DNA of 47,041 nucleotides, from the NCBI GenBank assembly GCA_022925895.1, contig JAKSYS010000506.1, positions 1 to 47,041 on the forward strand, written 5' to 3'. Numbering within the stretch: position 1 is the first letter of the stretch; every line of letters begins with the position of its first letter. This stretch comes from Fragilaria crotonensis. Its lineage: Eukaryota > Bacillariophyta > Fragilariophyceae > Fragilariales > Fragilariaceae. Under the pieces are notes generated by a model. That model did not search any database. It was not told the origin of the DNA and saw only the letters and a program-made list of their open reading frames with translations. The position numbers were made by a program, and so were the translations under genes. This document shows positions 20,127-30,900 of this stretch, piece by piece.

Positions 20127-23100
20127 TCAACTGTGATCATTCAGGTCGTACAGGATCAGGCCTACTAGATGGTCACGCTTCTGACCACCGGGTATGATCT
20201 TGGTACAAATGTCGGCGGGGTTATCATGTGTTGATATATGTCCCGTCAAGCACTCGCCCATTGCCACTGCCTCGCGCATGGCATGATAACAAACGGCGTT
20301 GGACTTTTTCTTTAGCGTCGACTCCGGTCGTTGAGTGTTGTGGATGACGGACATATTGTCACCATAGATGTATGACGGGCCGGACAATAAGACACCCATC
20401 ATGCGTAGTTTGTAGCGGATGCCACGAAGGGTTTCCATCCCTTGTTTCATGGCCACGAACTCGGCTCCAAAAACACTTGTCTCAATCGTGGACTGTTTCT
20501 TTGAAAACCAAGTAATCGGCGCGAGGTTCATGTATATTAGGAACCCGGTTCGAGATCGCCTCGTTCGCTGATCCCCAGCATGGTCCGAGTCAACAAAGAG
20601 GCGTAAATCCACCTCCTTGCCTCTCGGTTCGGGTGCATTAGGTGGTATGGCCTCAATTACGTTACCGTAGTACTGTTTCCAATCACACTCCTTAAAAACC
20701 GTCATATCAATGTCGGGATATGTTGGGTCGAACACAATTCTCGCATTGTGTTTCTTTTCAAGGTACCCGAACAAATGGAATACGGCCTCCAGATGTCCCT
20801 CACGCGGCATGGCGAGGTACGATGCGAGTTCCGAAACTTCAGTTATAATGTCAATACGGCTCAGTTCCACGCACCATCGTAGAACGCCAATTTGCGACTG
20901 ATAAAAAGTTGACTGCGATGCGTCGAGCATGGGTGTTACATCTAGTTCCGGCGAGTAGTTTAGCGGGAACGGTCCCTTTGCTTGTTTCAACCATTGCCGC
21001 GTCGGGTAATGCTTCTTGTGATATGCCTTTACATTGGTCACGGCAGCCTGTACATACTTGCTGGAACTCATCGCCCACGCACAGACGCCGTTCGGTAGCC
21101 TTGTCAGACGGAGTTTTGCCCCAAGATAGTACTCTGGGTCACGTATTGATCCCGGCTTAGTCTTGAAGAAGTGGTCGATCTCATTCAAAGCGCGGATGCT
21201 ATCATGATGGACCATAAGTATGTCATCAACATACAGTAGGCAATAGGCATAATACTTATACCCATCATCGCCACGGATTTCGGGCTTCATCCATACGTCA
21301 GGGTCAGCGATGCAGGACGACCAGCCCAGGTGGCGCATACAGTCTGCTAGGTGATTCCGAAAGGAGGCACCCGCAGACTTCAAACCATACAAAGCGCGTA
21401 CGATGATCGCCATTTTTTCAGCGTCCCGTCCAAACTCGGGTCCAAGCCTGCACCAAATCTTCTCACCAACAGGAGCCGTGAGGTATGCATTTTCAATATC
21501 GGCAGTTTTAACCTCGAGATCGTTAAGGGCGGCGAGTGTCAAGGCTATGCGTACAGACTCCCTAGACACGACGCTGGCATACGTCACGAACGCTGGCGGT
21601 GACTCAGTCATGTGTCCACCGGCAACCAGCCTTGCCTTTCGTTGGAAATCTTCCATCTTGATGTCAAACACAAGATGACACTTGATCTCTTGGAAAGTAG
21701 GTGGCGGGAGCGTTCCGTCTTCTAGCACCTCAAAAGCGACCTGTACCTTTGCCATTTCCTTGCGGATTGCGTCTTGCCAAAGAGTATTGCCGTTTTCACG
21801 GTCAATCCTGAGGCAATCTTCAAATCTTTTCGGCACCTCGATGCCGAATTTGTGTGTACGTTTGTGATAACGCGCATTTACGGCCGCGATGATTCGATTA
21901 CGCCGTCGCAGCGTATACGGTACCCACCATGCAAAGGCTGGTTCGCCGTCAATCCCATGTGCTATGGCGTAGTCGGCCACTTCCACCGGGTTTGATTCTT
22001 TTAAATCGGCGAGTCGCTCCCACGATGTCGTTCCATCTTTCCATTCCACGCAAAGCTTCCAGCCCTTTGTGGTTTTGCGTATATGGCGGTTGGAACCACG
22101 CTGGACGTACATGTCGGCGCGTTCAAGTGCAGAATCATCTTTCCGGTGATCAACGATTCCCTCCAGCAAGATGAATTGATTCCCCTCAGTATCGCACATG
22201 GCGTACATGCTCTGGGCAATCACATTTGCCGCAAGTTCCGCTGTCTGGCCGTCAGAGAACACAACGTCAAACGTCCGTGTATCAAGTATCGGATTTACGT
22301 TGGCCTTCCCAGTGAGTTTTCCGTCGGCCTTTCGTTTGCGACCTTGGACTTTTGCACTGAGCATCTTGTCCCCGATTGGAAGTGTAACCTCCGCCCCCAC
22401 ATATTGGTCGTATGTATCTACGTCGACTTCATCATCGGCGTCCGGGGCTGGGGACATTTCACTATCATCATCATCACCATACCGTTCGTATGTAGGTGTA
22501 TCGAGATCCTCAAGTTCAGGGTCGTTAATAAAATCCTCATACTTAAAACCTTCACCGAGGGCAGAGTTAATCTTTTCAGTGAAGAGTTGACGTTTCACCT
22601 TCATGGTTTCGTCTGCAATTTCGTCAGGTGTTAACGCTCGTACGGTAGACCTATATACGACCTGGCCGTTCTGCTTTAGGACCTTGCGAGTCATCGCAGG
22701 CCCAATATCTATAGCAGGACCGAGATCGCGTCCAAGCACCATTGTATCGTCCGGATACGTGACTGACGTGTCACGGAATAAAACCCACTCGTACCACTTG
22801 AATAGTGCGAATGGTGATATGTCGGCGGTCTCACCGCTGACGATAGTTTCTGGTACCTGGCCGTCAAGACGGTAGATATCATGCGCGGTGTGGGATCTGA
22901 TATACGCTTCACGCTCGAGGCAGTCATCCCAGAGACGCTTCGGCGCAGCAGATCTAACCATCTGTCGACCGACGCCTTTCTTTAATTCGCGGATTGCAGC
23001 TTCCGCGGCGTTTGACCACGGAGTGTGCGGTTCCGTTTGTCGTACTCGTACACCAACTTCTCGACATTTTCTCCGAAAAAGGCCCATAGTCTGTTCCCTC

Positions 23101-24209
23101 GCACCATCCATGATGATAGTGTTTGGGACGCCTTCCCGCTGGAAGAGTAATGACAAGCCTTCGTGTGCCAGGGACTTCTTCGACATTGGAAAAGCCCGGC
23201 ACCAGCCTTCCGGCGTAGCAAATATTTGAGCATACTTGTTATTTCGGCGTGATGCCGTGTTTGATATCAATGTGTCGGTGAAGCAGTCTACGGGTAGACG
23301 CCTGTATCGTAACTGCCTATCGTTCGTCCTGAAACGTCTAGACAAGGTTGGGTGGAGAACTGTCCGGACTCCTCGCTGCGTTGTCACGTCAACCGTTCGT
23401 TTGGCAGTTTGTAGGTCGATACCCCAATTACGTGCAAGAGTGTGTGCCTCAAATTGCTTACCGGGGACGGAGGGTCGGATCCCTGCCAGTGTGACGCTAA
23501 GTGTGCGGGAAAAAGAAAGCACATCGAGTGTCGGTGTCGTTTGTTGTAAAGACAATGTCGGACCGTCATAAACAACGGTTGAAAACATGTTGGAGACCGC
23601 ACAAAGGCGGCGCAACGGAGGCGGGGCGCCTATACGGTCCCCTGTCTGCGACATGTATTTCAACAATGTCTCCTCTTGCTGTGCGAAAGAAGTATCAAAA
23701 GGGTCGTACACTGGCTCATCACTCGTTAAGGAGAAGTGAGGTAGTGACTCGTACTCCACAAGGGTGGGCTTGCGGGTCGGGAACGAAGACGTGACGCCAT
23801 GTAAGGAGAGCGGGATCACATACGGTTGATCGGAACCGTCAAAAGGGATTGCGATCGAATGGGTCAAGTCGGTAAGTTGGTCAGTTAAGAAACGAGGGCA
23901 ATCGTTTACAATAACGTCATTCAACCGAACTTGCATAGTCGATAGCAAATTGTGACTGATGTTGGGGAGGTATATTGCTTGATGGACAAGCAGAATTACC
24001 GTCTCACCAGTCACAGGGTTGTCGTATGCTAGTGCACCTGTGACTGTCCGCATGTCCTTATCAACAGGACCGTCAGGGTTGTAACCCGTCACGTTGACTG
24101 GACGATCATAGTCGTGGACAATCAGCGCGTTGCTGCCTACGGCACACTGGTCGGCGTGTGAATCCAAATCAGTTCTACTTTCGTTAGAAATCGAGACTGA
24201 GATGTCCAT
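20127..24209 (-). CDS. Copia pol polyprotein (protease-integrase-RT-RNase H)
   Basis: 1360 residues without interruption. Protease: DLDSHAD (14-20) and NISHNLLS. Integrase: D312, D368 and E403 form the DDE triad (34 residues between the last two), preceded by a segment at 255-305 with no HHCC zinc finger. Residues 560-600 are acidic. At about 682-760 a chromodomain-like module (KLCVEWKDGTTSWERL) sits between integrase and RT. RT lies at about 800-1010 with AYLTAPVGEKIW and YVDD at 993-996. RNase H has D1207 (DSDHAGD), E1250 and D1284 (YGDN). The frame upstream of the ATG is open back to a TGA at 24249-24251. Every key residue is in place, so the enzyme set looks competent. Confidence 0.93.
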   Translation of the reverse strand: MDISVSISNESRTDLDSHADQCAVGSNALIVHDYDRPVNVTGYNPDGPVDKDMRTVTGALAYDNPVTGETVILLVHQAIYLPNISHNLLSTMQVRLNDVIVNDCPRFLTDQLTDLTHSIAIPFDGSDQPYVIPLSLHGVTSSFPTRKPTLVEYESLPHFSLTSDEPVYDPFDTSFAQQEETLLKYMSQTGDRIGAPPPLRRLCAVSNMFSTVVYDGPTLSLQQTTPTLDVLSFSRTLSVTLAGIRPSVPGKQFEAHTLARNWGIDLQTAKRTVDVTTQRGVRTVLHPTLSRRFRTNDRQLRYRRLPVDCFTDTLISNTASRRNNKYAQIFATPEGWCRAFPMSKKSLAHEGLSLLFQREGVPNTIIMDGAREQTMGLFRRKCREVGVRVRQTEPHTPWSNAAEAAIRELKKGVGRQMVRSAAPKRLWDDCLEREAYIRSHTAHDIYRLDGQVPETIVSGETADISPFALFKWYEWVLFRDTSVTYPDDTMVLGRDLGPAIDIGPAMTRKVLKQNGQVVYRSTVRALTPDEIADETMKVKRQLFTEKINSALGEGFKYEDFINDPELEDLDTPTYERYGDDDDSEMSPAPDADDEVDVDTYDQYVGAEVTLPIGDKMLSAKVQGRKRKADGKLTGKANVNPILDTRTFDVVFSDGQTAELAANVIAQSMYAMCDTEGNQFILLEGIVDHRKDDSALERADMYVQRGSNRHIRKTTKGWKLCVEWKDGTTSWERLADLKESNPVEVADYAIAHGIDGEPAFAWWVPYTLRRRNRIIAAVNARYHKRTHKFGIEVPKRFEDCLRIDRENGNTLWQDAIRKEMAKVQVAFEVLEDGTLPPPTFQEIKCHLVFDIKMEDFQRKARLVAGGHMTESPPAFVTYASVVSRESVRIALTLAALNDLEVKTADIENAYLTAPVGEKIWCRLGPEFGRDAEKMAIIVRALYGLKSAGASFRNHLADCMRHLGWSSCIADPDVWMKPEIRGDDGYKYYAYCLLYVDDILMVHHDSIRALNEIDHFFKTKPGSIRDPEYYLGAKLRLTRLPNGVCAWAMSSSKYVQAAVTNVKAYHKKHYPTRQWLKQAKGPFPLNYSPELDVTPMLDASQSTFYQSQIGVLRWCVELSRIDIITEVSELASYLAMPREGHLEAVFHLFGYLEKKHNARIVFDPTYPDIDMTVFKECDWKQYYGNVIEAIPPNAPEPRGKEVDLRLFVDSDHAGDQRTRRSRTGFLIYMNLAPITWFSKKQSTIETSVFGAEFVAMKQGMETLRGIRYKLRMMGVLLSGPSYIYGDNMSVIHNTQRPESTLKKKSNAVCYHAMREAVAMGECLTGHISTHDNPADICTKIIPGGQKRDHLVGLILYDLNDHS

Positions 24210-24248
24210 TGAACCTAATGACCGGAAAACCGCAAGAGACGCCGCCAG

Positions 24249-24458
24249 TCACTTGGAGTCATCGGTTGTGGACTTCTTCTGACGAGTGAGAGCGGAGTTG
24301 GTGCGATTTGCACCGACTTTTGCCTTTTTCGTTGGCGTTTCCTCCACGGAGGACACGGAATTGCTGGAGCCAGCCGTGTGATTATCGTCAACTCCAGTCT
24401 TGCTCATCTGCATCACAAGGTGGTTTTTGGTGACTTGAAAAAAATAAATTGAGTTCAA
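24249..24458 (-). CDS. Short gag-end or linker frame in phase with pol
   Basis: 69 codons; from the internal ATG at 24407 it reads MSKTGVDDN followed by a Lys/Thr/Ser-rich segment and ends in TGA (24249-24251). The next in-frame codons continue without a stop into the pol ATG at 24209. The TGA is followed by C, a context associated with leaky termination in some systems. It may be a nucleocapsid-like basic tail that becomes joined to pol by readthrough. No zinc knuckle is present. Function is inference. Confidence 0.4.
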   Translation of the reverse strand: MNSIYFFQVTKNHLVMQMSKTGVDDNHTAGSSNSVSSVEETPTKKAKVGANRTNSALTRQKKSTTDDSK

Positions 24459-25653
24459 AATATATTGATAGTGAACGGGGACTATTCACCAAATAAAACT
24501 ATAATCAACATTTATGTTGATTATTCATCGTTTATTTTAGTATGACGTTTTAAAATAATTACATACATCACTTGTTTTGTTGAGTTAGATCACCGTGTGT
24601 ATTGTGTCTACAATGTTTAAATTGATAACTATGACAATGTGAAATTCATAACAAGCTTAAAACTCTGAGTACATACACACTAATTTTAAATGTATCACGT
24701 ACATCATATTTTTTGTTGATTTATATCACCATGTAGATTGAGTGGCTGACATGTAAATTGAATACTACAACAATTTCCATTCAAAACTAGCATTAAACTC
24801 TGAGTTCACACACACAACTCTGATCGAATCAAGTTTGAAACCAGATTGTTGCTCCACCTCTTCTCCCTCATCCGAAGTCCACAATACACCACCAATGACA
24901 GCAACATTCTTTCTGGCTCAACCCTTATGGTGCCAGAAGCAAGTCAATCCTTGTTGCCTCCATCTGCATTGTGATGACAGTTGCAGTGTCCTCATTCTCC
25001 GAACAAGGACACCACAATTCTCGAATGTTGGTGCTTTTGCCATTAGAGGATTGAGGTGTCGTTGTTTTCTTGATCAGTCTTGTCGTTGTTGCTGTTGTGT
25101 GTGTTACACATACATTTTTGTGATTTGAATCCAGTTCGAGCATCCGCATTTTGAATTCCTGTAGCGATGTACAGAAGTCCTACGAGCACAACCTCTGGTA
25201 ATTTTTGTTACAATTTCAAACCGGACAGAGCTGGAAGAGTAAATTTTTAAATTCCAGCCATTCACCGGACATTCTTATCCTTTTAAGTAAGAAATGACTT
25301 TTTATGGTGATATGAAAACACCAAGTCAACCTCTTGGAAAAACGGTTGCTACTGCAGAAACAAATTTATGTTTTTGTTGACTCCAGTAGAAATGAATTTA
25401 TGGAATCCACCGTGGGTTGACTCCCAAAGAAATAAACTTATTGGATCCACCGATTTTGTTTACTTCTCAAAAATTAAATTTGTAATAGTTTTATAAGTCA
25501 TCGATTCTATCACCAACTCAAAAGAACCATTACATTTAATACGTTAACATCTTAATATAAAAAATAAATACGTAGATATCACTTTTTAATGTTGAAAATG
25601 ACCATAATCATAACTATAAACAGTCATTATTGACTACAAGTAGATCAACTCAC
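24408..25653 (-). other. AT-rich 1.25 kb spacer between gag and pol, possible intron or insertion
   Basis: Strikingly AT-rich compared with gag and pol and without any credible frame. On the minus strand it begins just after ...TGGCATAAA with GTGAGT, a good donor, and could end at GATGCAG before ATGAGC. Splicing there in phase 0 would join the end of gag to the pol-phase frame. It contains a diverged ~150 bp duplication (24560-24690 and 24695-24820; shared ACTCTGAGT and CACACACA) and ~40 bp repeats around 25376-25490 (GTTGACTCC). An AT-rich insertion is the alternative explanation. Confidence 0.4.
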
Positions 25654-27054
25654 TTTATGCCATGTTGTGATGTGTTTCGCCAATTGGGAAACTTGGCGAT
25701 TCATGACCTTCCTGAGATTCTTGATCACCTCGGCCTTCGCCTTATTGCCGTCGGTCCTGACTTTGCTGTCCTTCGCGCCAGGTTTATGGCCCCGCTTGAG
25801 GCGCTTGGAAGCGAGCTCCTTCTTCTGATCAGCAGAGAGCGCGGCGTATTCGTCCTTGGTGTAATAGCGGTCCTCAATCGCACCGGCCTTGCGCTTTCCG
25901 CCACTTGTCTTTAGTTCCGAAATGTTGACAGTGTTATTGGGCCGGGTCTTGGTTGTTTGGCGTATATAATCTTGATACAAGGTTACACAGCCGTCAAAAT
26001 CAAGTCGCAGCCTTTCGTCTGACATGATTCGTGTCTTGACTGCGTCAAACTTATCGGTTTTGATGCCATCAAGTAGGTAGCGTACCTTGGATCGTGGATC
26101 TATCCCCGTGTAACCGTGTTCCACCAGTCCCTCCATAATCGAGTGCTGTTGCTTGTGGACATTGACGTACTTCTCGAAATCCCAACGGCGTTGCTCACCA
26201 TTGTAGACGGTTGACTTTAACTTGTCTTCGGCCATCGCGGCCATGTTGTCGACATTGTTAGGTCCAAGATAATGCAAGTAAAGACTGTTGTAAGCCATGC
26301 GACCATCACGAGTTTTCTGCGCCGGTTTGACATATGTCCAACAGGACAGGTCACGTGTAATTCGAGAGATGATTTCCCATACCTTTTCGCGGTTTATAAT
26401 GTAGGTGGGATCCAGAGTTCGCACCCCTGCAGTGTTGACGACATAATGAGGCACCCCTGCAGTGTTGACGACATAATGAGGCGCCCTTGCAATCATCTGA
26501 TCCTGAATAGTTGGATAAGTCAGGTCGGCATCGTCGGGCACTTCAATGTCTTTACGAGTGACGTAGGCAAGTGGGATTTTGCGTTCCCCCAGAACCGAAC
26601 GGAGGTATTCGTCGATCGCCTCCATCGTCTTTGGCCAATCTTTGGCGTTGATCGTTGGGAAATCCTCTGGCTTCTTGTATGAAGCCTCGAACTCTCGGAG
26701 TTCACGAAGTTCTCGGATCGCATCGAGGGTGACGTCGGGGGCATTAACAGTCTTGCTGATTCGAGCTTGATGACGCAAATAGAAGGCAAGCAGCTTTAGG
26801 TGGCCTTCAGCTCGTTGGTTGACATTCACGCCAGGGTTTGGTATGTTAACGGCACCTCCAACGGCGCCTCCCGGTGGGGCAGGAATCAGTCCCCCAGGCC
26901 GGCGGATTACCTTAATGAGGCTTTCGATCTCATCGTCGCTAAGCAGCCTTATTTCTTCAAGGGTGTCCAAACCCTGTTCTTCAACAAGGGCTTGAGCGGC
27001 AGCTTCAGTAAAACCAATGCGGGTCATGACCGCGCGCATTACCGCATTGTTCAT
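25645..27054 (-). CDS. Copia gag capsid-like protein
   Basis: 469 residues from the ATG at 27054 (MNNAVMRAVMTRIGFTEAAA); the same frame is open upstream to an ATG at 27303, which would give 552 residues. I prefer the inner start because the extra part reads like leader sequence (YIYIYRIS). The start region EEQGLDTLEEIRLLSDDEIE resembles gag of diatom copia elements, from my knowledge of that group. The C-terminus is very basic (KRLKRGHKPGAK) and has no CCHC zinc knuckle, so nucleic-acid binding probably relies on this tail. Residues near the middle carry a 10-residue duplication (PHYVVNTAGV twice). Gag assembles the particle in which RNA is copied. Confidence 0.75.
   Translation of the reverse strand: MNNAVMRAVMTRIGFTEAAAQALVEEQGLDTLEEIRLLSDDEIESLIKVIRRPGGLIPAPPGGAVGGAVNIPNPGVNVNQRAEGHLKLLAFYLRHQARISKTVNAPDVTLDAIRELRELREFEASYKKPEDFPTINAKDWPKTMEAIDEYLRSVLGERKIPLAYVTRKDIEVPDDADLTYPTIQDQMIARAPHYVVNTAGVPHYVVNTAGVRTLDPTYIINREKVWEIISRITRDLSCWTYVKPAQKTRDGRMAYNSLYLHYLGPNNVDNMAAMAEDKLKSTVYNGEQRRWDFEKYVNVHKQQHSIMEGLVEHGYTGIDPRSKVRYLLDGIKTDKFDAVKTRIMSDERLRLDFDGCVTLYQDYIRQTTKTRPNNTVNISELKTSGGKRKAGAIEDRYYTKDEYAALSADQKKELASKRLKRGHKPGAKDSKVRTDGNKAKAEVIKNLRKVMNRQVSQLAKHITTWHKVS
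26421..26480. repeat. 30-bp tandem duplication inside gag
   Basis: GCACCCCTGCAGTGTTGACG... occurs at 26421-26450 and 26451-26480 with no mismatch. It is in frame, adding ten residues, so gag stays open. Confidence 0.95.
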
Positions 27055-27582
27055 GTTGACACCAGGGATAGCAGCGCCACGAAAGAGTGAGGACAACGCC
27101 GGTCGTTGACCCAGCAGAGGTACTGATTTCCCCAGTCCGTTGATCCGTTTTAGCCGTTCAACGGTGATCAAATTAAGCTTAGCGTCGGTTGTGCCAGGAA
27201 ATATTGAAATTCGGTATATATAAATATATGTCCTGGTGTCCAGCACTAAGCTGCACCTAACGGTTGTGGTGCGAGTCGAATTCGTCCACGATGGTATGGA
27301 CATGGGTCAAGGCGCCCCTTGGGCCCCATCGAGGTTGCCAGATTCGGTTTGACATTCAGGTGTATCGGGATGCAGAGACCACCGGATACCCTCCCAGGCT
27401 ACATGCTCCATCAATCATGTTTGAGTTCACTGGAAGTGGGCAGTTCGAAGCATACCTAGGCATAATAATGGTCGAACAGCAGAACAACGTGACTTGAGAG
27501 TATGCGGATCCCTCATCCTGGGATGATCTACAAACCACGGAATAACGAAAAGGCATGGCGTCAATGCCCGTCCCAGAGCGAT

Positions 27583-27596
27583 TGGGTCTGATAAAC
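27583..27596 (-). promoter_or_regulatory. Possible primer-binding site
   Basis: Directly inside the 5' LTR the element strand reads GTTTATCAGACCC. TATCAGA matches the core of the initiator-tRNA(Met) primer site used by many copia elements (TGGTATCAGA). The match is short, so this is tentative. Confidence 0.35.
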
Positions 27597-27760
27597 TGAG
27601 TAAAAACAGTCGTACAGAACATGGGAAACATGCGATAGCGTAACATCGTAAAAGGTATTATAACAGGAGAGCAAGCACACAAGCCTACTTATCGCCGTGT
27701 ACCAGTACACCGTTGGACTGTTACAGTGCTACTGGTTCGCAATACGGATACATTAAATCA
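27597..27760 (-). repeat. 5' LTR of the copia element
   Basis: 164 bp, the partner of 19809-19972. It carries the element's promoter by analogy with other LTR elements; no TATA box was assigned. Confidence 0.95.
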
Positions 27761-27885
27761 TCCGGACAACAAAACTTCGTACGAAGTTCCAAGGGCACAT
27801 AACCAGATAATTTCAGCTTCGATTTTCTTGACCCCGAGTGTCGTCCGGACAAGAAATTTTAGTTCGAAGTGTCCAAGTTCTGAAC
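27761..27885. repeat. Imperfect ~80 bp tandem repeat between copia and DDE element A
   Basis: TCCGGACAACAAAACTTCGT at 27761 and TCCGGACAAGAAATTTTAGT at 27845 start two diverged copies (both continue CGAAGT...CCAAG). No gene is seen between the copia LTR and the TA at 27967. Confidence 0.55.
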
Positions 27886-27968
27886 TCCCAAGTTTCCGAC
27901 GAAGGTCGAAGGTGAGTACAATATGTACAGCAGCTTTACATACAGAGTACCACGTACAGTACCTGGTA

Positions 27969-30900
27969 CAGCAGGTTTCATGCTAGACCGTCCTGGCGTA
28001 CCCCCACGCACAATTTATACTAAGTATACAAAGTCCCACAGTAAAATTCTGAAAGATTTTTTGCAATCGAACTCCCTCCTTGACGAGCGACGACGTATCA
28101 TAAAGAGCATCATTCCACATCTTCATCAGGACTTCTTCTTGCTTCATTTGCTTCCCTTAACTGAGAATTGACAAAGCCACGGTCAAAATCAAGGGCGCAT
28201 CGGTGTCCTTTAAAGGCTTTCATGAGCCTCTCAATCTCATTGTACAAAAGCTCTTGTTTTATATGAGTTGGAATGGCAGCGTGAGTACCAGCACCAGCTG
28301 AATTCGCTTCTTCAAGTTTCTGATCAAGATAGTGGTAAGTGCAAATATATGCACGCGCTCTTGCAGCGAACTTTTCTATTCTCACTCTGCTTAGAACATC
28401 CACAGGGCATGTGCATTCTCTTACAAGTTCTTTGAAGTTCTCTCGCCCTCGCTTTCGGGACACTGGAACTCGTCGGTAGAATGACTTCGCATGTGCCCAG
28501 CTGTATTCTATGCCTTCACCAGCAAGTTCAGCATGAAATTTTGGCGTCAGCTCAACACGAACTCCAAGTTGAGTGCCCAAATATTGGAGAGCAGTTTCCT
28601 CTGTCTTAAAATCCACACACTCCGCCATAAGATGCCGAAGGGAGTATTGTAAGTCGACATGTCCTGATGTTGGATCCTTGCGTCCGTCCAATGTATACCT
28701 CCCTAATGACCCTTCCAAAATCAACCCCCGCTCCCAAAGGACTTGCAGAAGGCCTTTAGGCTTTCCTTGCCACCCTGCGATGACTCCTTGCTTCTCTTCG
28801 AACACGTCGATGCCATGTCGCCTTGCAAATGTTTGTAACTCTTTCCTTGTGTAGCCCCGTTGTTCTGGCATCTCAACTCCAGCTTCGGACAGAGCTTTGA
28901 TTAAGAGCTTCTTTGACCGTTCAACTTGCCTGCTCGTCCCTGTTGCTGTATCATGTCTCTGAGCTTCTCTCTGATCATGGGAGAGGTACCATGGACCAGA
29001 ATCGTGTGGTTGGAAAACCATGGACTGAGTGTCGCCAACGTTTAGTTTTGGTGAGTGCGAGCCAAGGTAACCATCTGCTTGTAAAATCATTGTGTCTCTC
29101 ATCATTGGCTGTGCCCCTCCGAAGGTTCGGGGTCATGACATATGAAATGCACTCAGAGCTCCGCTTCGCTTGCGTGCGTGACCCTGACTATGATCAAACA
29201 AGAAGACAAAATCGTATTCAGAATATAGAACCTGCAAACAATCCACGACATCTTCGAATTGCAAGCTCATGTGATAACTGTTCCAATAACCCTCGTTGTT
29301 GGCTCCGATGTAGAGATACTTGACAAACGGCGATTCAGTTAACAGCGGTTTTTGGGTCGTCTTTAAAATCTCCATGGCAGCGTGAGTGTCAAGGTAAGTC
29401 TTGTGTGTTCCTCGCCTTTCATCATTGACCTTCGCTAACTCTTCCGCCGTCATCTCCCGTCCGAAGCCAAACTCTCTCGCAACGAAGGCAGAAAGCATAT
29501 CATAGCCGTCGCCATCGGACTTCGGGAGCAACGGGCGTTGCCCTTTTTGGTCCTGTCCATGTCTTGCTTCCAAGCAAGTACTGAGCGAAGACGCTCTCGT
29601 CTTGGCCAACTATCATCAAAGGCCGTGCCTGCAAGGAAACGCGAATGCTTTTTGTTGGTGTTATCTTGTCGGTGTTGTCGTGATCAGCAGTCCTCTCGTT
29701 CTTTCTTGTTGCTTGATTCCAGTAGTCAATATGGAATTCAATCCTGTCCTGGTTCCCGATAATATCATGATACAAATAACCGAATGTGAGATTAAGATTC
29801 ATTGCCTTTGCTTCATCAACCGATACTTGCACCCAGCGTTTACAGTAGGGCTCAAATTCTGTTAGATAACGTTTGCAGAATATTCGCCGATTGGCTACCA
29901 CATCATCACGTTCATGGCCGTCAACGTAAAAGCTCTTTTTCCTTGAATCGTAGTTAAAACCGAGACATCGCATCCACCGCCAAGTTGTCGTCAAACCTAC
30001 AGACTCCAGTCTGTGAGCATTTAAGAAGGAACGGATTGGTGTGTTGGCATCCTCATCTGGCAGTTCAGCACCCGCAGCATTGCCTGTAGTAGTGTCAGTA
30101 GTACTCGCTGGTGGTGTCACCACACCATTTTCTTCGCTCCGCCAAGTTCTTGCTAGCCTTGGAATCACTGATGTGACAAGGAAATCGTGAACTCGCTCTA
30201 TAGTTAGTGTTGCTAAGTTCTTGATGCCGAAGGAGACAATCTGGTCCTTGGCATCGGGAAACAGTTCGAGCAACCGCGGGAGTGGACGTTTTCCACATTG
30301 AACATACGGATTGGGGTGCGGAAAACCCTCAAATTGCCTGAACACCTTGTTCCAATTTGCAACGGTCTTGAAGAACGTTGCCTGACGGAGTCCAAGGCTA
30401 TTCAGAACCTTGCATGCCTGCTTACAACAATCATGCCATGTTATCTGATTCATGTTGGTCAACGCTATCTGGTACGCACAACAAAGGAAGGTCGCCCGTT
30501 GTCGAATCTCAAAAATCTCGACCTTGGTGCAGAAGTTGTTCTCGTCCCTGCCGATTAATATGTTTCTCCAGCCGTCCTCACAGTCATGCACAGATTGTAG
30601 CAGTCCTATCCGTCGCTTAACTGCCTCATGTGCAGTTTCGTTGCTGCATTGCCTCGCCTCGCCGCCATCGTTGTCGGTACTGACAGCTGGTGGTGGTGTC
30701 AAAGCTCTCGTTATCCTTGTTGGACGAAAGAGTCGACGTGCTTCAGGGCTATCAGGCCAGTATGACATTGGTACGACAGAATCCTCCTCCCTATGCTCTA
30801 ATCTTGGGCGTTTCTGTGGTGACGGCTGTTCGTTAATTGCTTCTGCACACACATCATCCAAATTGGTAGATTCAGTCGTGTCGACACGAGTTGCGAGAGT

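Larger units (their letters stand above)
19809..27760 (-). mobile_element. Ty1/copia LTR retrotransposon (7952 bp)
   Basis: It reads on the minus strand, from the 5' LTR (27597-27760) through gag and pol to the 3' LTR (19809-19972). The LTRs are 164 bp, start TG, end CA, and appear identical by eye, which indicates a recent insertion. Domain order protease, integrase, RT, RNase H defines copia. Flanks are GTCCG on the left and TCCGG on the right, so a 4-base TCCG match is visible but a clean 5-base target duplication is not. A purine-rich GAGGGGAC lies directly before the 3' LTR on the element strand. The diatom-type features (DSHAD protease, chromodomain-like insert, no HHCC) fit the CoDi-like lineage; lineage is inference. 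Confidence 0.92.

Noticed and set aside
22083-22634. 183-codon plus-strand frame
   Set aside because: Shadow of the copia pol frame on the opposite strand.
29105-29135. Intron explaining the TGA in transposase A
   Set aside because: The frame is identical on both sides and only one or two codons differ from the related copies, so a stop mutation or a tiny insertion is simpler.
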